Shown here one piece after another: positions 22,830 through 32,559 of a stretch of 49,031 nucleotides of DNA. This DNA is from Reticulitermes lucifugus (taxonomy: Eukaryota > Arthropoda > Insecta > Blattodea > Rhinotermitidae): NCBI GenBank assembly GCA_026260175.1, contig JAKCWW010002808.1, positions 4,311-53,341 on the forward strand, given 5' to 3'. Position 1 is the stretch's first letter. Every line of letters begins with the position of its first letter. The notes below the pieces were generated by a model that was not told the origin of the DNA, ran no database searches, and was given only the letters and a program-made list of their open reading frames with translations. A program made the translations under genes and the position numbers.

Positions 22830-22835
22830 AAGTAG
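22507..22835. repeat. Compound trinucleotide repeat
   Basis: Roughly 250 bases of interrupted GGT/GAT/GTC triplets grade into GCA and then a pure TAG tract at 22786-22829. The minus-strand open frames over it (poly-P, poly-H, poly-T, poly-L) are translations of the repeat and not genes. The interruptions follow a triplet register throughout. Confidence 0.95.
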
Positions 22836-23241
22836 CGACAATGTGCTCAAGTGCTCGTCAACAGCAAACATCGAAAAGGTATACAAAATTCTTATGTACA
22901 ATATGCTGATTTCAGAAACAAGCAGTTCCGAGAACACACAATGCCTGCTTTCTTACTGATCAGCGAAGTTTTCAGACGGCCGCCGTTTTGTTACTTGACG
23001 TCCTGCAAAAGAATTACTCGAACGAAAGTTGCATATTTTTCAAAGATCGTTTGTCATATACTAATTTAGGTCCAAGCTGCATGTTGCTAGAGCCGCTCTT
23101 ACTTCACAAGTTCGCGCGTCTACCATGTTGTTTTTAGTGATTGTAAGAAATTAAAAAGCTGTTCTGTGGAACGCAGTGTTCACAATGATCATACCAGTTT
23201 TGTGACAGCCAATGAACTCCTTACAAAATGCAGTGAGAGGA

Positions 23242-23270
23242 TCACACACTCACACTCACACTCACACACA
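23242..23270. repeat. CACA/CACT simple repeat
   Basis: Alternating cacaca and cactca units over 29 bases. Confidence 0.9.
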
Positions 23271-23418
23271 GCGTTATGATCTCATGCGCTTTGTTTTTTC
23301 CCTTAAGACAAGAAAGTAGGCTTTTGAGAAATAGGAAGTCGAGAATTTTGTCTGGCTGGAGAAATTAAAACCTGAAGAAAGGACAAAACATTACAAGTAA
23401 ATTAATAGTCATTAAACA

Positions 23419-23690
23419 GCCGGGTCAGCTAAGTTAGTATAGTGACTAGGCTACAGACTGGACGATCGGGTTTTCGATTCCCAGTAACGGAAAGAGATTT
23501 TTCTCTTTTTTCAAACATTTATACCAGCTCTGTGACCGATACGGACTTCTGTCCAATGAGCGCTGACGCCTTTTTCCTGAAGGCAAAGCGGCCGGGGCGT
23601 GAGGCTAACCACTCATGCCCACCTGTCGCACAGGTTAAGAATTACTGCGGCCATTCCTCATTTCCTATATGCCTTCACGACACGTAGAGG
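23419..23690 (+). repeat. tRNA-derived SINE, subfamily A, diverged copy
   Basis: gccgggtcagctaagttagt aligns with the head gccgggatagcgtagtcggt of the 26384 copy. A B box with two extra bases (gggttttcgattccc) begins near 23468. The body retains ctgaaggcaaagcggccggg, the gcgtg stretch, ccactcatgcccacct and the terminal atgccttcacgacacgtaga. The 81-codon frame over it contains AKRPGRE, the usual repeat signature, and is not a gene. Confidence 0.8.
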
Positions 23691-23950
23691 TTACACGGAC
23701 CTGTTTTTAATGGTCATTAAATAAAACATACCAGTGAATGATACAAAACAGGAATAATAGTAATGGGTCAGTGAAAATAATAAGTAGTATAAAATGTGTA
23801 ATTTAACTGAAGAAGTGTACTTGCAGAGTAAGTCGATACTTATAAATTTCACATTATTATCACCGTGCATCTTCACGAATCAAATAAAACTAAATTAAAC
23901 CAACTGATGCACAAACTGAGCCACCTTTATTGTAGCGTGTCTATTATATG

Positions 23951-23990
23951 CCCCTACATATGTTTCGGACCTTGGTCCATCATCAGGGGG
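23951..23990 (-). ncRNA. Hammerhead ribozyme-like motif, left arm
   Basis: On the minus strand CCCC (23990-23987) precedes CTGATGA (23986-23980). Stem II is a perfect GGACC/GGTCC hairpin. GAA (23966-23964) is followed by the palindrome ACATATGT (23963-23956), A as H17 (23955), and GGGG (23954-23951) pairing with CCCC. All core positions are present. Confidence 0.8.
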
Positions 23991-24072
23991 TCTTGTCTAT
24001 AAAAGCTGCTTAANCTCGAATATATGTTTNTANAAACATATATTCGAGNTTAAGCAGCTTTTATAGACAAGA

Positions 24073-24112
24073 CCCCCTGATGATGGACCAAGGTCCGAAA
24101 CATATGTAGGGG
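24073..24112 (+). ncRNA. Hammerhead ribozyme-like motif, right arm
   Basis: Mirror copy: CCCC 24073-24076, CTGATGA 24077-24083, stem II GGACC-AA-GGTCC (24085-24096), GAA 24097-24099, ACATATGT 24100-24107, A (H17) 24108, GGGG 24109-24112. Stems I and II pair perfectly. The two-base stem II loop would probably open by a pair in practice. Confidence 0.8.
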
Positions 24113-24199
24113 CATACGTGTATAATAGACACGCTACAATAAAGGTGGCTCAATTTGTGCATCAGTTGGTTTAATTTAGTTTTATTTAAGTCGATACTG

Positions 24200-25435
24200 T
24201 TTGTTAATCTTTGTTACATTTGTTTTAAACACTGCTGAAGCTATGAGAGTGAGGTGGGGGGGGGAGTTTAAAGTAACTACGTGAGGAAGTCAAACTTCAC
24301 TGATCATGACCAGTGGCGTGATTTATGTAGACAGTCTGTCAACCCGTTTGAGTGTCTGTAATATGTTATCATCAGGGCCAGTAAGGAATCAAATTTAGAG
24401 AGATTCGTGCCGCTTTGTTTGCTCAAGTTAATAACATAATTGCTTTAGATGGGCTATAAATAATTTTTAAAATAAGCATTCGGTGCATAAACCTTTAAAG
24501 CCCGAGGGTTGCTCTCATTACCGTCTCGTTTAAAGTAAAGTTGCCTTTTTCACACATAATTTATTTACGTGTTTTTCATGATTCTCGCAATAAATATACA
24601 TTATTGCCACAAAATTGTAAGGGGTTGTGATGGAAATAGAATGTTTTCTGTGAGGTGGGAACTGAATTTTCAAAAGTTATTTTTACAAATTTCAGGGTTA
24701 AAATTGTTAATGTAAATGAATTCTTTGGTAAAGTGTCAGAAGGTTACGCATATCATTATATCTACTTCATCTTTCTCTTTGTGAAGAATGGTTCTCAATT
24801 CTTTCGAAAAGCGTGTCTAAGGATGGATCCAGTAAGTGGCATAATGTGTTAGTTTAAATTGATGATTCCATCTTACAGGCGATGGATATTTCCGTACTGT
24901 GCTTTTAACTTACGTGGGCAATAGTTACAACCCCAATATTATTCGGATAATTCAACAAATGTGAGAGCAATGCAACTGTGATGCTATACACCATAAATGT
25001 ACCTACGCAGTGAAACGTGGCCATAAAAGACTGAAGAATGGACGGACGGAAATAGGAATTTCGAGAGTTTCGGGCAACTTTTCGAGTCGTTACTCTGATT
25101 AACGACTGACGGAAAAGGAAAATGGTTATGCCAGTGGAATGAGAAGGCTCTCTGGAGGGGCGTGAAGTGATGTGGCAACCGTAAAGACAGCCACTTAGTG
25201 TGATGTTACCCTTCTAAACGTGAATTTAAAATCATGGGAGGAGGAAACTGCTTGAAAAATGAGCAATAATGGGGCAATGCTCTCTTCCGATTCATGTTAT
25301 GTACTTTGCTTCAGTGTCATGAACACTTGTCAATCTTCATATTGCCGTGTAGACGAGCTGTGCTCAAACGTGTTCAACTTATGTTCTTACAGCATTTAAT
25401 TTAGGCAAAATATATTTTATTCTTATCAGTAGTAC
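24200..25435. other. Unannotated stretch
   Basis: No gene is seen. A G8 run occurs near 24259. The open frame at 24655-24852 shows no recognisable family. Confidence 0.5.
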
Positions 25436-25459
25436 AGTCACAACCAACACATAAACTTG

Positions 25460-25514
25460 CGCGGTTTCATTTCAAAGAGCCATCATCAGGCCTGATGATG
25501 GCTCTTTGAACAGG
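25460..25514. repeat. Perfect 40-bp palindrome of two fused hammerhead 5' halves
   Basis: 25471-25510 is a perfect palindrome whose halves meet at aggcct (centre 25490/25491). Each half reads outward as cctgatgatggctctttgaa, i.e. the CTGATGA core and the first strand of stem II. On the minus strand a GAAAC follows at 25468-25464. On the plus strand no GAAAC follows. Stem II is mutated. It looks like the joint of a fold-back hammerhead pair in which the spacer has been lost. Confidence 0.7.
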
Positions 25515-25695
25515 TGCTGTCTTATAATTTACACTGCTCAAAAGCGTGAATAACTTTCTCTTGAAATTGTCAGGTAATGTTTCTTTCACAGGTCGAGGAA
25601 CCAAAGATAAATGCCTATGTTACTCACCGAGGTATGCTGTGTATAAAATGAATGGAGGCAATACGTAATTGGTTCTGACAAAGAAAGAAGAAGAT

Positions 25696-25717
25696 TGTGT
25701 GTGTGTGTGTGTGTGTG
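25696..25717. repeat. (TG)n microsatellite
   Basis: Eleven TG units, followed by a degenerate continuation (cgtgtggg). Confidence 0.95.
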
Positions 25718-25789
25718 CGTGTGGGAATAGTGGGTAATATTTTTTACGTAGTTATGCGTGTGTGTTGCCATTTAACATATGATTGTGAC

Positions 25790-26170
25790 ATTTTGTGCGA
25801 TAGTTTTTCTTTGAATAATTTTGTGCGAAAGTGATTTATTGAATAATTTTGTGCAATAGTGTTTTGTTGAATAATTTTGTGCGATAGTGTTTTATTGAGT
25901 AATTTTGTGCGATAGTGTTTTATTAAATAATTTTGCGCTATAGTGTTTTATTGAATAATTTGTGCGATAGTGTTTTGTTGAATAATTTTGTGTGATAGTG
26001 TTTTATTGAATAATTTTGTGCGAGTGTTTTATTGAATAATTTTGTGCGATAGTGTTTTATTGAATAATTTTTGCGATAGTGTTTTATTGAATAATTTGTG
26101 CGATAGTGTTTTATTGAATAATGTTGTGCGGTGGTGTTTTATTGAATACTTTTGTGCGATAGTGTTTTAT
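25790..26170 (+). repeat. 27-bp tandem satellite, about 14 units
   Basis: About 14 head-to-tail copies of a 26-28 bp unit made of attttgtgcgatagtg plus ttttattgaata. Units differ by single substitutions and 1-2 base deletions (for example cgagtg without ata, and atttgtg with two bases fewer). The first and last units are the most diverged, as expected for array edges. No open frame crosses the array usefully. Confidence 0.95.
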
Positions 26171-26383
26171 AATTTTCGTTGCGAATAGGTACGTCATTTT
26201 GTGGGCTGAGCGAAATGAAATTAGTGACACATAAAGGATCAGATACATCTCACATTTATGAAGTTCGATTTAAAAAATCTATCTAATCATATCACTAAAG
26301 TTTTTACATAAAAAATTGTATAGCTTTTTGGAAAATAACTGTATGATGATCATGCAAGTTCTTCGTGTGTCTAATATATACGT

Positions 26384-26690
26384 AGGCCGGGATAGCGTAG
26401 TCGGTGTAGTGACGCACTACGGGCTAGACTCTTCGGGGTTCAAACACTGACGGAGGGGAGATTTTCCACACCCGCCCAGCCAGCCAGCCTTGGGGCCCAA
26501 CCATCCTCATGTGTAATGGGTACTAGGCGTCTTTGCCGGGGGTAAAGCGGCAGGGGCGTGGCTTTAACCACCCACCCCATCCTAGCGCCGAGGTTAAAGA
26601 AACAGTAGAGCTATAATTCTACTCCCCCTTTGGGCCTTCATGGCCTGTCGTAAGGAGGAATTTACCTATACTTTTACCTTTTCATACACT
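26384..26690 (+). repeat. tRNA-derived SINE, subfamily A, best full-length copy
   Basis: The head is gccgggatagcgtagtcggt with A box TAGCGTAGTCGG (26393-26404), and the B box is GGTTCAAACAC (26437-26447; canonical GGTTCGAATCC). The body has gggagattttccacaccc, cttggggcccaaccatcctc, gccgggggtaaagcggcagg, ccaccc and agcgccgaggttaaagaaac. The 3' end is gggccttcatggcctgtcgt and a short tttaccttt-type tail. RNA polymerase III would be expected to initiate near 26384. Mutations in the B box argue against present activity. Confidence 0.9.
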
Positions 26691-27507
26691 AATACGAGTA
26701 TGTAACCGTACGTGCCGTATTTTCTAGACTGAAGTGTGCCAACAACTGTTAGACACACCCTTGATTTAGTAATAGGTTTGCGGATGAAAAATACATTACC
26801 AACAATTTTCAGTATTCCAACTTTCTGTATTAACGAACACAAATCAACATAAAACTAAAAAATTGTTAAATTTATTTATCCACTCCCTTTATTTGTGGGT
26901 TCCGTCTCACAACCCGAGTCCACAGATTATTCTAGGCTGCTCCTGAGATCAGGACAGTAACGAGCAGAATTGTCCCATAAGACATCATCTTCTGTGTTAT
27001 CAGGTGCTTTCGTAATGCTACTTCTTGAAAGATGATAACTAGCTATTCAACAATGCCACTTTTACCAAACGCCAAGTCCCATTCCCGAGTGTTTATTGCA
27101 ATAAAGGGTTTAAGATGCAACAATGAACACGGGCGTAAGAATAAATGCGTACCAATACTATTTTATTGCAGACTATTAGGTAAGACTTGGTGTTTTTAAA
27201 GCTCCCATAAATGGCGTTTTACATTGTCATAGTTAATGACATTTTAAACAAAGTAAACACATATAAAATTGTTTTGGAATTTTCTTTCTTGTTATCTTTG
27301 TGTTTACTGTCCCATGACTAATTACGGGCCTGAAGACTTACTTCGAACTTTAGTAATGCAACATAATTTTTCGACATCGACACTTAGACGCTATCAAACG
27401 CAAGACCCACCCCGATTTCAAAGATTTTCATGTGAGAAAGAGTGTTTCTTGGAGTCGAGGAAATGCGGTAGTATATGCTGAAGTATTCATGGCTGTGAAA
27501 TGCATAT

Positions 27508-27664
27508 TGTGGATTTATGGGTTATGACCCCGTGTAGCCTAGTACTTTATTACCAACGTTTCAGGGGAACATATTGCTTACATCTTCCGAATAAATGATG
27601 GAGATATTATGTTCCGAAAAGATGGTACCCAACTACTAGGCTAGATGGGGACATAATCCACAAC
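27508..27664. mobile_element. Fold-back element with decayed hammerhead arms
   Basis: Left arm (ttgtggatttatgggttatg, then cctagta) and right arm (aactactaggctag, then ggacataatccacaac) pair imperfectly across the centre near 27585. On the minus strand CGGAAGA and GAAACGTTGGTAAT survive. On the plus strand the core is lost, though GGA...TCC-GAAA remains. The overall plan is the same as at 12311 and 35663, but older. Confidence 0.6.
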
Positions 27665-27699
27665 ACCACAGTAATATGTGAGTACTCTTACTGTCTACA

Positions 27700-29640
27700 T
27701 AGAGTAGTGGCTGTAGACCGATAATATTCAATTGTAAAAACTCTTTGCTACAATATCTCATTTTTGTGAATTTTTTTCTTTTAGGCCTATAAAGCCAGTT
27801 CTGTCGACCCTTATCCAAGAATTGATCTTCCGATCTCTTTCTGGAAATACGTCTATTTCTTACCTGTGACGATTTTTAATGCAGTAACAACAAGATTAAT
27901 CTACTTATTTGCATATTTCTGTATGCTCATTCCAGCTATTCTTATAACCACCTGCGTCTTACTCTGTGTTTTGAACTTGCAGTTTTCCCTTATTTCTGCA
28001 GTCCTTTAGTCGTCCTATTCTGTAAATTCCAGGAATGGTAAATGTTATATATACATTTTTTATGATGTTTAAAATATTCATGTTTGAATGTTTGTTGTAG
28101 TAAAGATTTTATGAAAAGATAATCTACTTATTTAGATATTTATTCGTACTTTTTAAGTAGCACGTATCTGCCGTGCAGCTATGGATCTGAGATCAAACTT
28201 CAAATGAACAACTTTTTTATTAAGCAAATATGATTCATATTTTAATCTATTTTTTGACAGCGTATGATTGTCTTGCTCTGCATTTCCAGCACAGATATGA
28301 CGCTGTTTAGAATATTAAATTTTGAGGGGTAAAATGTCGCCTACATATTGAATGGGTTTTCTGTTGAGGTTGAAATCTGCAACAGAAGAGAGCTTTCAGT
28401 TTTCTTAGTATCACCAGAATATGCTGTTTAGCCCTCTGAAGCCTGAAGTTCGTTTGAATGGTATTTACATGTTCATTTCCTTCCGCACAGAAATACGAAC
28501 TAAGTCTGAGTTACAGACTTCACCTGGTTAACACTGTTTAGGGACATAATTGCTGTTTATTGTGAGAAACATACAAAACACATAGACTTTGTGGGAAAAC
28601 TGCAGCAAGTGTGAGTGTTGAAGGAGGTAACATTCTACATATAATAACCACTGTCATTGGATGGTTTAAACACGTGATATGCAATATGAATATTGGCCTA
28701 TCCTCTGAACTTGAATACAAAGACACAGGTTTGATATCATACCAAAAATACGCATCGTATGTTCCATAACATTGAAAACTCAGCACAAGTTTACAGTTTT
28801 GTTTTGTCTTGTGTTCGAGCACACAGCGAAAGAGGTTTTTTTGTTTTTTGTTTTTTGCGATTCAGCAGTTCAAACACTGGACATGTTTCGTCTATCGTGT
28901 GCAATATCATTGTGACGAAAGTATTTTTTTTCTCTTCCATGTCATTTTTACGTAAGTTCGACTCAGTTCGTTTTATTACAGTACTTCTTATACATCTCAT
29001 TACATCATCACAGGGATTCCATCTCTCCCATCTCTTCTCTTCCTTCGCTGTCTGCTTATGATTTCATACAAATGCAAACGACCTGCGCTCAATTCAAAAG
29101 ATGTATTTATTTAGCTTCAAATTGCTTCTGCTCGTATATTTTTGTTCTTGTACTTCTGCCGGTGGCAGGCTCTCTCATAACTTCTTTCTGACGTCAGCGT
29201 TAGACGAAATGACGCCAAATTACAAGTGAGTTCCCTGCCTAGACGCCGTGATGCACAGACAGAAAGATGCTGTATGTAATAATTCTGAAACACTCGGGTT
29301 AAAATTTTTCCGTTTTTGTTATGTGTAAAGTAGGTCAACCCGTTCACTGGCAATACCGTTCGAATTGTTTACATTTTGTTCACAAGCAAGTGATAACTTA
29401 GTGCTTCAAGCAATTGTATGAACTATTCATATTTTGTTCTTTTTACTTGTCCCACCTAAGCACAAGTTTTTTTTAAACTATAACTTCTTGAATATTAAAC
29501 ATCTCTGCCTTGTGTCCAGACATTACATTTTGTGTTTACAATTATTTACACAATAAATGGTGATTATTTATGCGAACAACATTAACTGACTTTTTTTGTA
29601 ATGTACATGGAGTCTTGAGTAAGAGTAGGGAAAGATATTT
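27700..29640. other. Unannotated stretch
   Basis: Largely A+T-rich. No gene or repeat is recognised. Short frames at 28538-29353 lack family resemblance. Confidence 0.5.
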
Positions 29641-29650
29641 AAAAATACAG

Positions 29651-29679
<29 letters not shown>
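29651..29679. repeat. (TA)n microsatellite
   Basis: Uninterrupted TA alternation over 29 bases. Confidence 0.95.
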
Positions 29680-29682
<3 letters not shown>

Positions 29683-29849
29683 CTTCATCTTTCAATGATA
29701 TCGGTGACTGTTGACGGTGGTATTGGGTAATGTTCTGGCTGTTCCGTTTTATTCTCATTGATTGTTACAATTTCATACCAAAAAACATTCAGCACAAGCA
29801 AAAACAGTGACAGAAATACGAGTAGGTACATTCGCTGTGGTAACTGGAC

Positions 29850-29980
29850 TGCGGTGGTGGCTGTGGCGGCCGTTTTGTTTGTGGTGTTTGTGGTAACGGC
29901 TGGGTGGTGGCAGCAGCAGCAGTTTTAGTTGGGCCCTAATAGTAGTAGTAGAAGTAGTGGTGGTAGCAGTGGTAGTAAAT
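29850..29980. repeat. Trinucleotide-rich tract
   Basis: Interrupted GGT, GCA and TAG triplets, similar in style to 22507-22835. It lies directly upstream of the Penelope-like RT remnant. Confidence 0.85.
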
Positions 29981-30003
29981 TTTAAGATTATTGAGAATAA
30001 ATC

Positions 30004-30228
30004 AGACTGGTTGTAAATAATATCAATGCCCCGACTTACAAAGTAGCTAAATTTTTCACCGAAATACTAAATGATTATCTGGAGCTCAGCAACCACATTC
30101 TCAATAACATTCATGAATATGGAAGTATTAATAAAAATATGTCCCAACTCAAACAAGTAAATAAAGAACCGCATACGAACTCCTTAGAACAATTTTACAG
30201 TCAATTATATGCACTCAAAAAAAACTAG
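30004..30228 (+). pseudogene. Penelope-like element reverse-transcriptase fragment
   Basis: This 74-codon open stretch begins RLVVNNINAPTYKVAKFFTE, continues ILNDYLELSNHILNNIHEY and ends in TAG. The RP(I/L)V-x-x-INAPTYKLAKFL pattern is characteristic of Penelope-like reverse transcriptases, where R-P-I-V lies in the palm region before the YxDD motif. Here P is replaced by L. A stop codon precedes the segment, so only this block survives in frame. No YADD motif or GIY-YIG endonuclease was seen downstream. A hammerhead-like motif follows at 30586 and a tail motif at 30706 on the same strand, as in the terminal repeat and tail of such elements. All three probably derive from one insertion, with internal deletion. 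Confidence 0.7.
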
Positions 30229-30585
30229 TACCAGAACAAACCCCGGGAGAATTCAACCCCATATTCCGTTTTGTTTACAACCTTCAGAGTCGTCTCTTTA
30301 CCGCATGACATTGACCTATATATACTGCTGTTCGGACACCGTAAGATTAGTACACCTTCCACAAACAAATAGTGAGCACGTAGCAGCAGATGCAGGTATG
30401 TACAGTGTAACACTGCAACAGTCGTACTACCAAATTTAATCATTTTATAATGTTGATTGTTACTTAAGAATTTTAGCTTAAAAATGTTTTAATATTATTT
30501 TCAGTGACCACATACTCAGCATAGTTGACATTTTATCTATTTTATCTATTTTAATGAGTACCATATAGCTGGTGTAATGATAAAG

Positions 30586-30626
30586 AGTCCTGATGATGAA
30601 CTGATACATTTCGAAACATTTTGACT
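30586..30626 (+). ncRNA. Hammerhead ribozyme-like motif near Penelope RT remnant
   Basis: AGTC (30586-30589) precedes CTGATGA (30590-30596). A weak stem II (GAA/TTC closing pairs) follows, then GAA (30613-30615), ACATTT (mutated from ACATGT), T as H17 (30622) and GACT (30623-30626), which pairs perfectly with AGTC. Stem II decay probably lowers activity. Confidence 0.6.
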
Positions 30627-30696
30627 ATTTATTGACATAAGCATGTATTAAATAGAAGATAATAAAGTGTACATTTGTCGGAATAAGACTTTATAC

Positions 30697-30720
30697 AATA
30701 AAAAGTGTACGGTGAAAATA
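30697..30720 (+). repeat. Tail motif of the hammerhead element family
   Basis: tgtacggtgaaaataacata begins at 30706, 84 bases past the predicted cleavage position of the 30586 motif. Compare tgcacggtgaagataata at 12645 (70 bases past cleavage) and the minus-strand tgcacggtgataataatg at 23869 (about 86 bases past). Confidence 0.65.
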
Positions 30721-30967
30721 ACATAGGGTTTGTATAGTGTTTTCAACGAGAGTCATTTTATTTAGGCGAACTTCAGAGTACGGAGCTTTAAGAAGTAGCA
30801 AGCTTATTCATTTCGTGAGTGTCTTAAGGAAACATACTTGGTTCTTCACATATTGCACTGATCCCTACATTAAGCCTATTATTTTAAACTACAATAGCGA
30901 TAGTGAGAATTTAAAATTGTGTTCGTAAAAAATTTACTTTTAAATTAAATTCAGGATTTACTGCCTG

Positions 30968-31440
30968 CCGTTCAGTGAAGACCTTTCCTCCAGTCTGCTA
31001 AGTAAAAACGCAGACTGACATATGAAAGCTGCAATTTTTTCTGCTCTTATGGGTCTGAAACCTGGTTTCTAAAAATAAGGAAAGTCACAACTTGTGGGTT
31101 TTTGACAAAATGGTTGGAGGAGAATATTTGGATATAGGAGGCAGAAAGGGAGAAAACTGCATAGTGAGGAGATTCATAGTATGTTCTGTTCGCGTAATAT
31201 AAGTAGTCCGGTTGAATCAAGTTGACTGAGATGCGCGGAAATTTATTACACATCAGAAAGAAAAAGGTTTGGTCAACACACTGAATGGAAGAGATCATGT
31301 TGGTAGACTTGGCGTAGATGTAAGGATAATGTTAAAATAGGCCCTAAAGAAACAAAAGGTTGGAATATGTGATTGAGATCGTTCCCTTTTGATCAGGACG
31401 CTGTCCAGTGGCGGGATGTTGTGAAACAGTAATAATGAAA
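30968..31440 (+). pseudogene. LINE reverse-transcriptase C-terminal remnant
   Basis: Plus-strand reading gives YGSETWFLKIRKVT (31047 onward), the YG-ETW motif that precedes the C-terminal helix of many non-LTR RTs. In shifting frames it continues with NGWRRIFG, GRKLHSEEIHSMF, ARKFITHQ and finally DQDAVQWRDVVKQ near 31390. These correspond to ENKVLRKIFG, WRKLHNEELHNLY and D--RWR-LV in the family. Stops and frameshifts break the frame at least four times. It is the same LINE family as the remnants at 3140 and 13840 but extends further in both directions. Confidence 0.8.
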
Positions 31441-32545
31441 TTGTTGGTTCCATTAAGATCACGATTTCTTTGACGAGGTGATCGCATACTGACTTGTTAA
31501 GAAGGAATCTGTGCAATGGAGTTAGTAAAGTATCTATTAATGTAACGTTGGCTCCAAGCACCTTGTGCTTTGAAGTGTAGGTGCTTGCAACTATAATTTT
31601 AAAATGGGACTTGGAATAACACAATACTGAATGAAGACAATAACACTTGTTGCGAGGCCATTGTCACACAAGGTTGAAGTGATTTATTGTTCTAAACTTA
31701 AATTCCATGACTCAGAGAGAAAGAAACGTGGTAGGAGCAGAACTACTGACCGACCCCCTCAGCAGCATACTCGCAATATACTGGGTCACACTATCTGAGC
31801 TGAGACTCAAAGTGACCACACTTGTAATATTTCCCTCCTTGTCAACCTACAGTTTCCTTCAAGTGTAAGCTAGTTCGAGCTTTTGAATACGTAATCTTCA
31901 GGATTTTCATATGTCATCGTATAGACTGTGGATAGTCTGTTTGTCGTTAAAATTGCCCTTTTTCTGCATGTTTGTTATTTACGGCAAATTTTATGTTTTC
32001 AATATCAAGTATACGTAACAAGTAATTTGTTCATTTCACCTGATGACATTTAAAGTTTGATAAAAAAATTTGATGTGTGGGACATAAAAGATGAATGGGG
32101 TAAAATATTTGGTCGAAAAATCCAGGAAAGTAAGGCAGTACTTCCACGAAATACTTAAAGATATGAGAAATGTATTTGGCTGCAGATATGTGAATTTGAA
32201 ATAACTAGATCAGAATAGAGCCTTATTGCTTCCTGTCATGATCTCGGGTTCCAAAGCATCAGGAAATTTCTTGGTCGTTTAAATGGCAGTGGATAGATTG
32301 CTGACGAAAAGTCTTCCTTTAATTTCTGCAGCCTTATTTACAAGGACGTCTTTTTGTATTGTTTCCAAGAACTACATGTGTTTCTCCTTGTGTACAAACA
32401 CACCAGAGTGACATGAAATTCGCGCAGAAGCTCTCTACACCGCGATTTCTTGATAAAATACTAGTAAAATAATATTTCATAACATTTGTCATGAGACGTA
32501 TAGATTTCGAAATACACGTTATCGTCGAATCGTGCAATGTATCAG
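31441..32545. other. Unannotated stretch
   Basis: No gene is seen. The minus frame at 31295-31624 (109 codons) overlaps the end of the LINE remnant and shows no family resemblance. Confidence 0.5.
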
Positions 32546-32559
32546 ATGGTGAAACCGTG

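Larger units (their letters stand above)
23829..24198 (-). mobile_element. Fold-back hammerhead element with symmetric Ns
   Basis: A palindrome runs from 23882 to 24187, centred between 24031 and 24032, with almost identical arms of about 150 bp. The only indel is six extra bases (cgtgta-type) in the right arm near 24117. Each arm has an intact hammerhead-like core pointing outward. The left side carries a one-sided tail with tgcacggtga on the minus strand (23869-23860). Identical 12-base direct repeats, taagtcgatact, flank the unit (23829-23840 and 24187-24198). Four single Ns occupy mirror positions (24014/24049 and 24030/24033). No protein is encoded. The architecture matches the 12311 element in mirror image. 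I infer a non-autonomous Penelope-like or retrozyme-like insertion, recent given the near-identical arms. Confidence 0.8.

Noticed and set aside
22381..22937. Proline-, histidine-, threonine- and leucine-rich frames, minus strand
   Set aside because: Translations of the compound trinucleotide repeat in different registers.
24366..24380. tcatcag (minus-strand CTGATGA) near 24370
   Set aside because: No stem II hairpin and no GAAA in the expected place.
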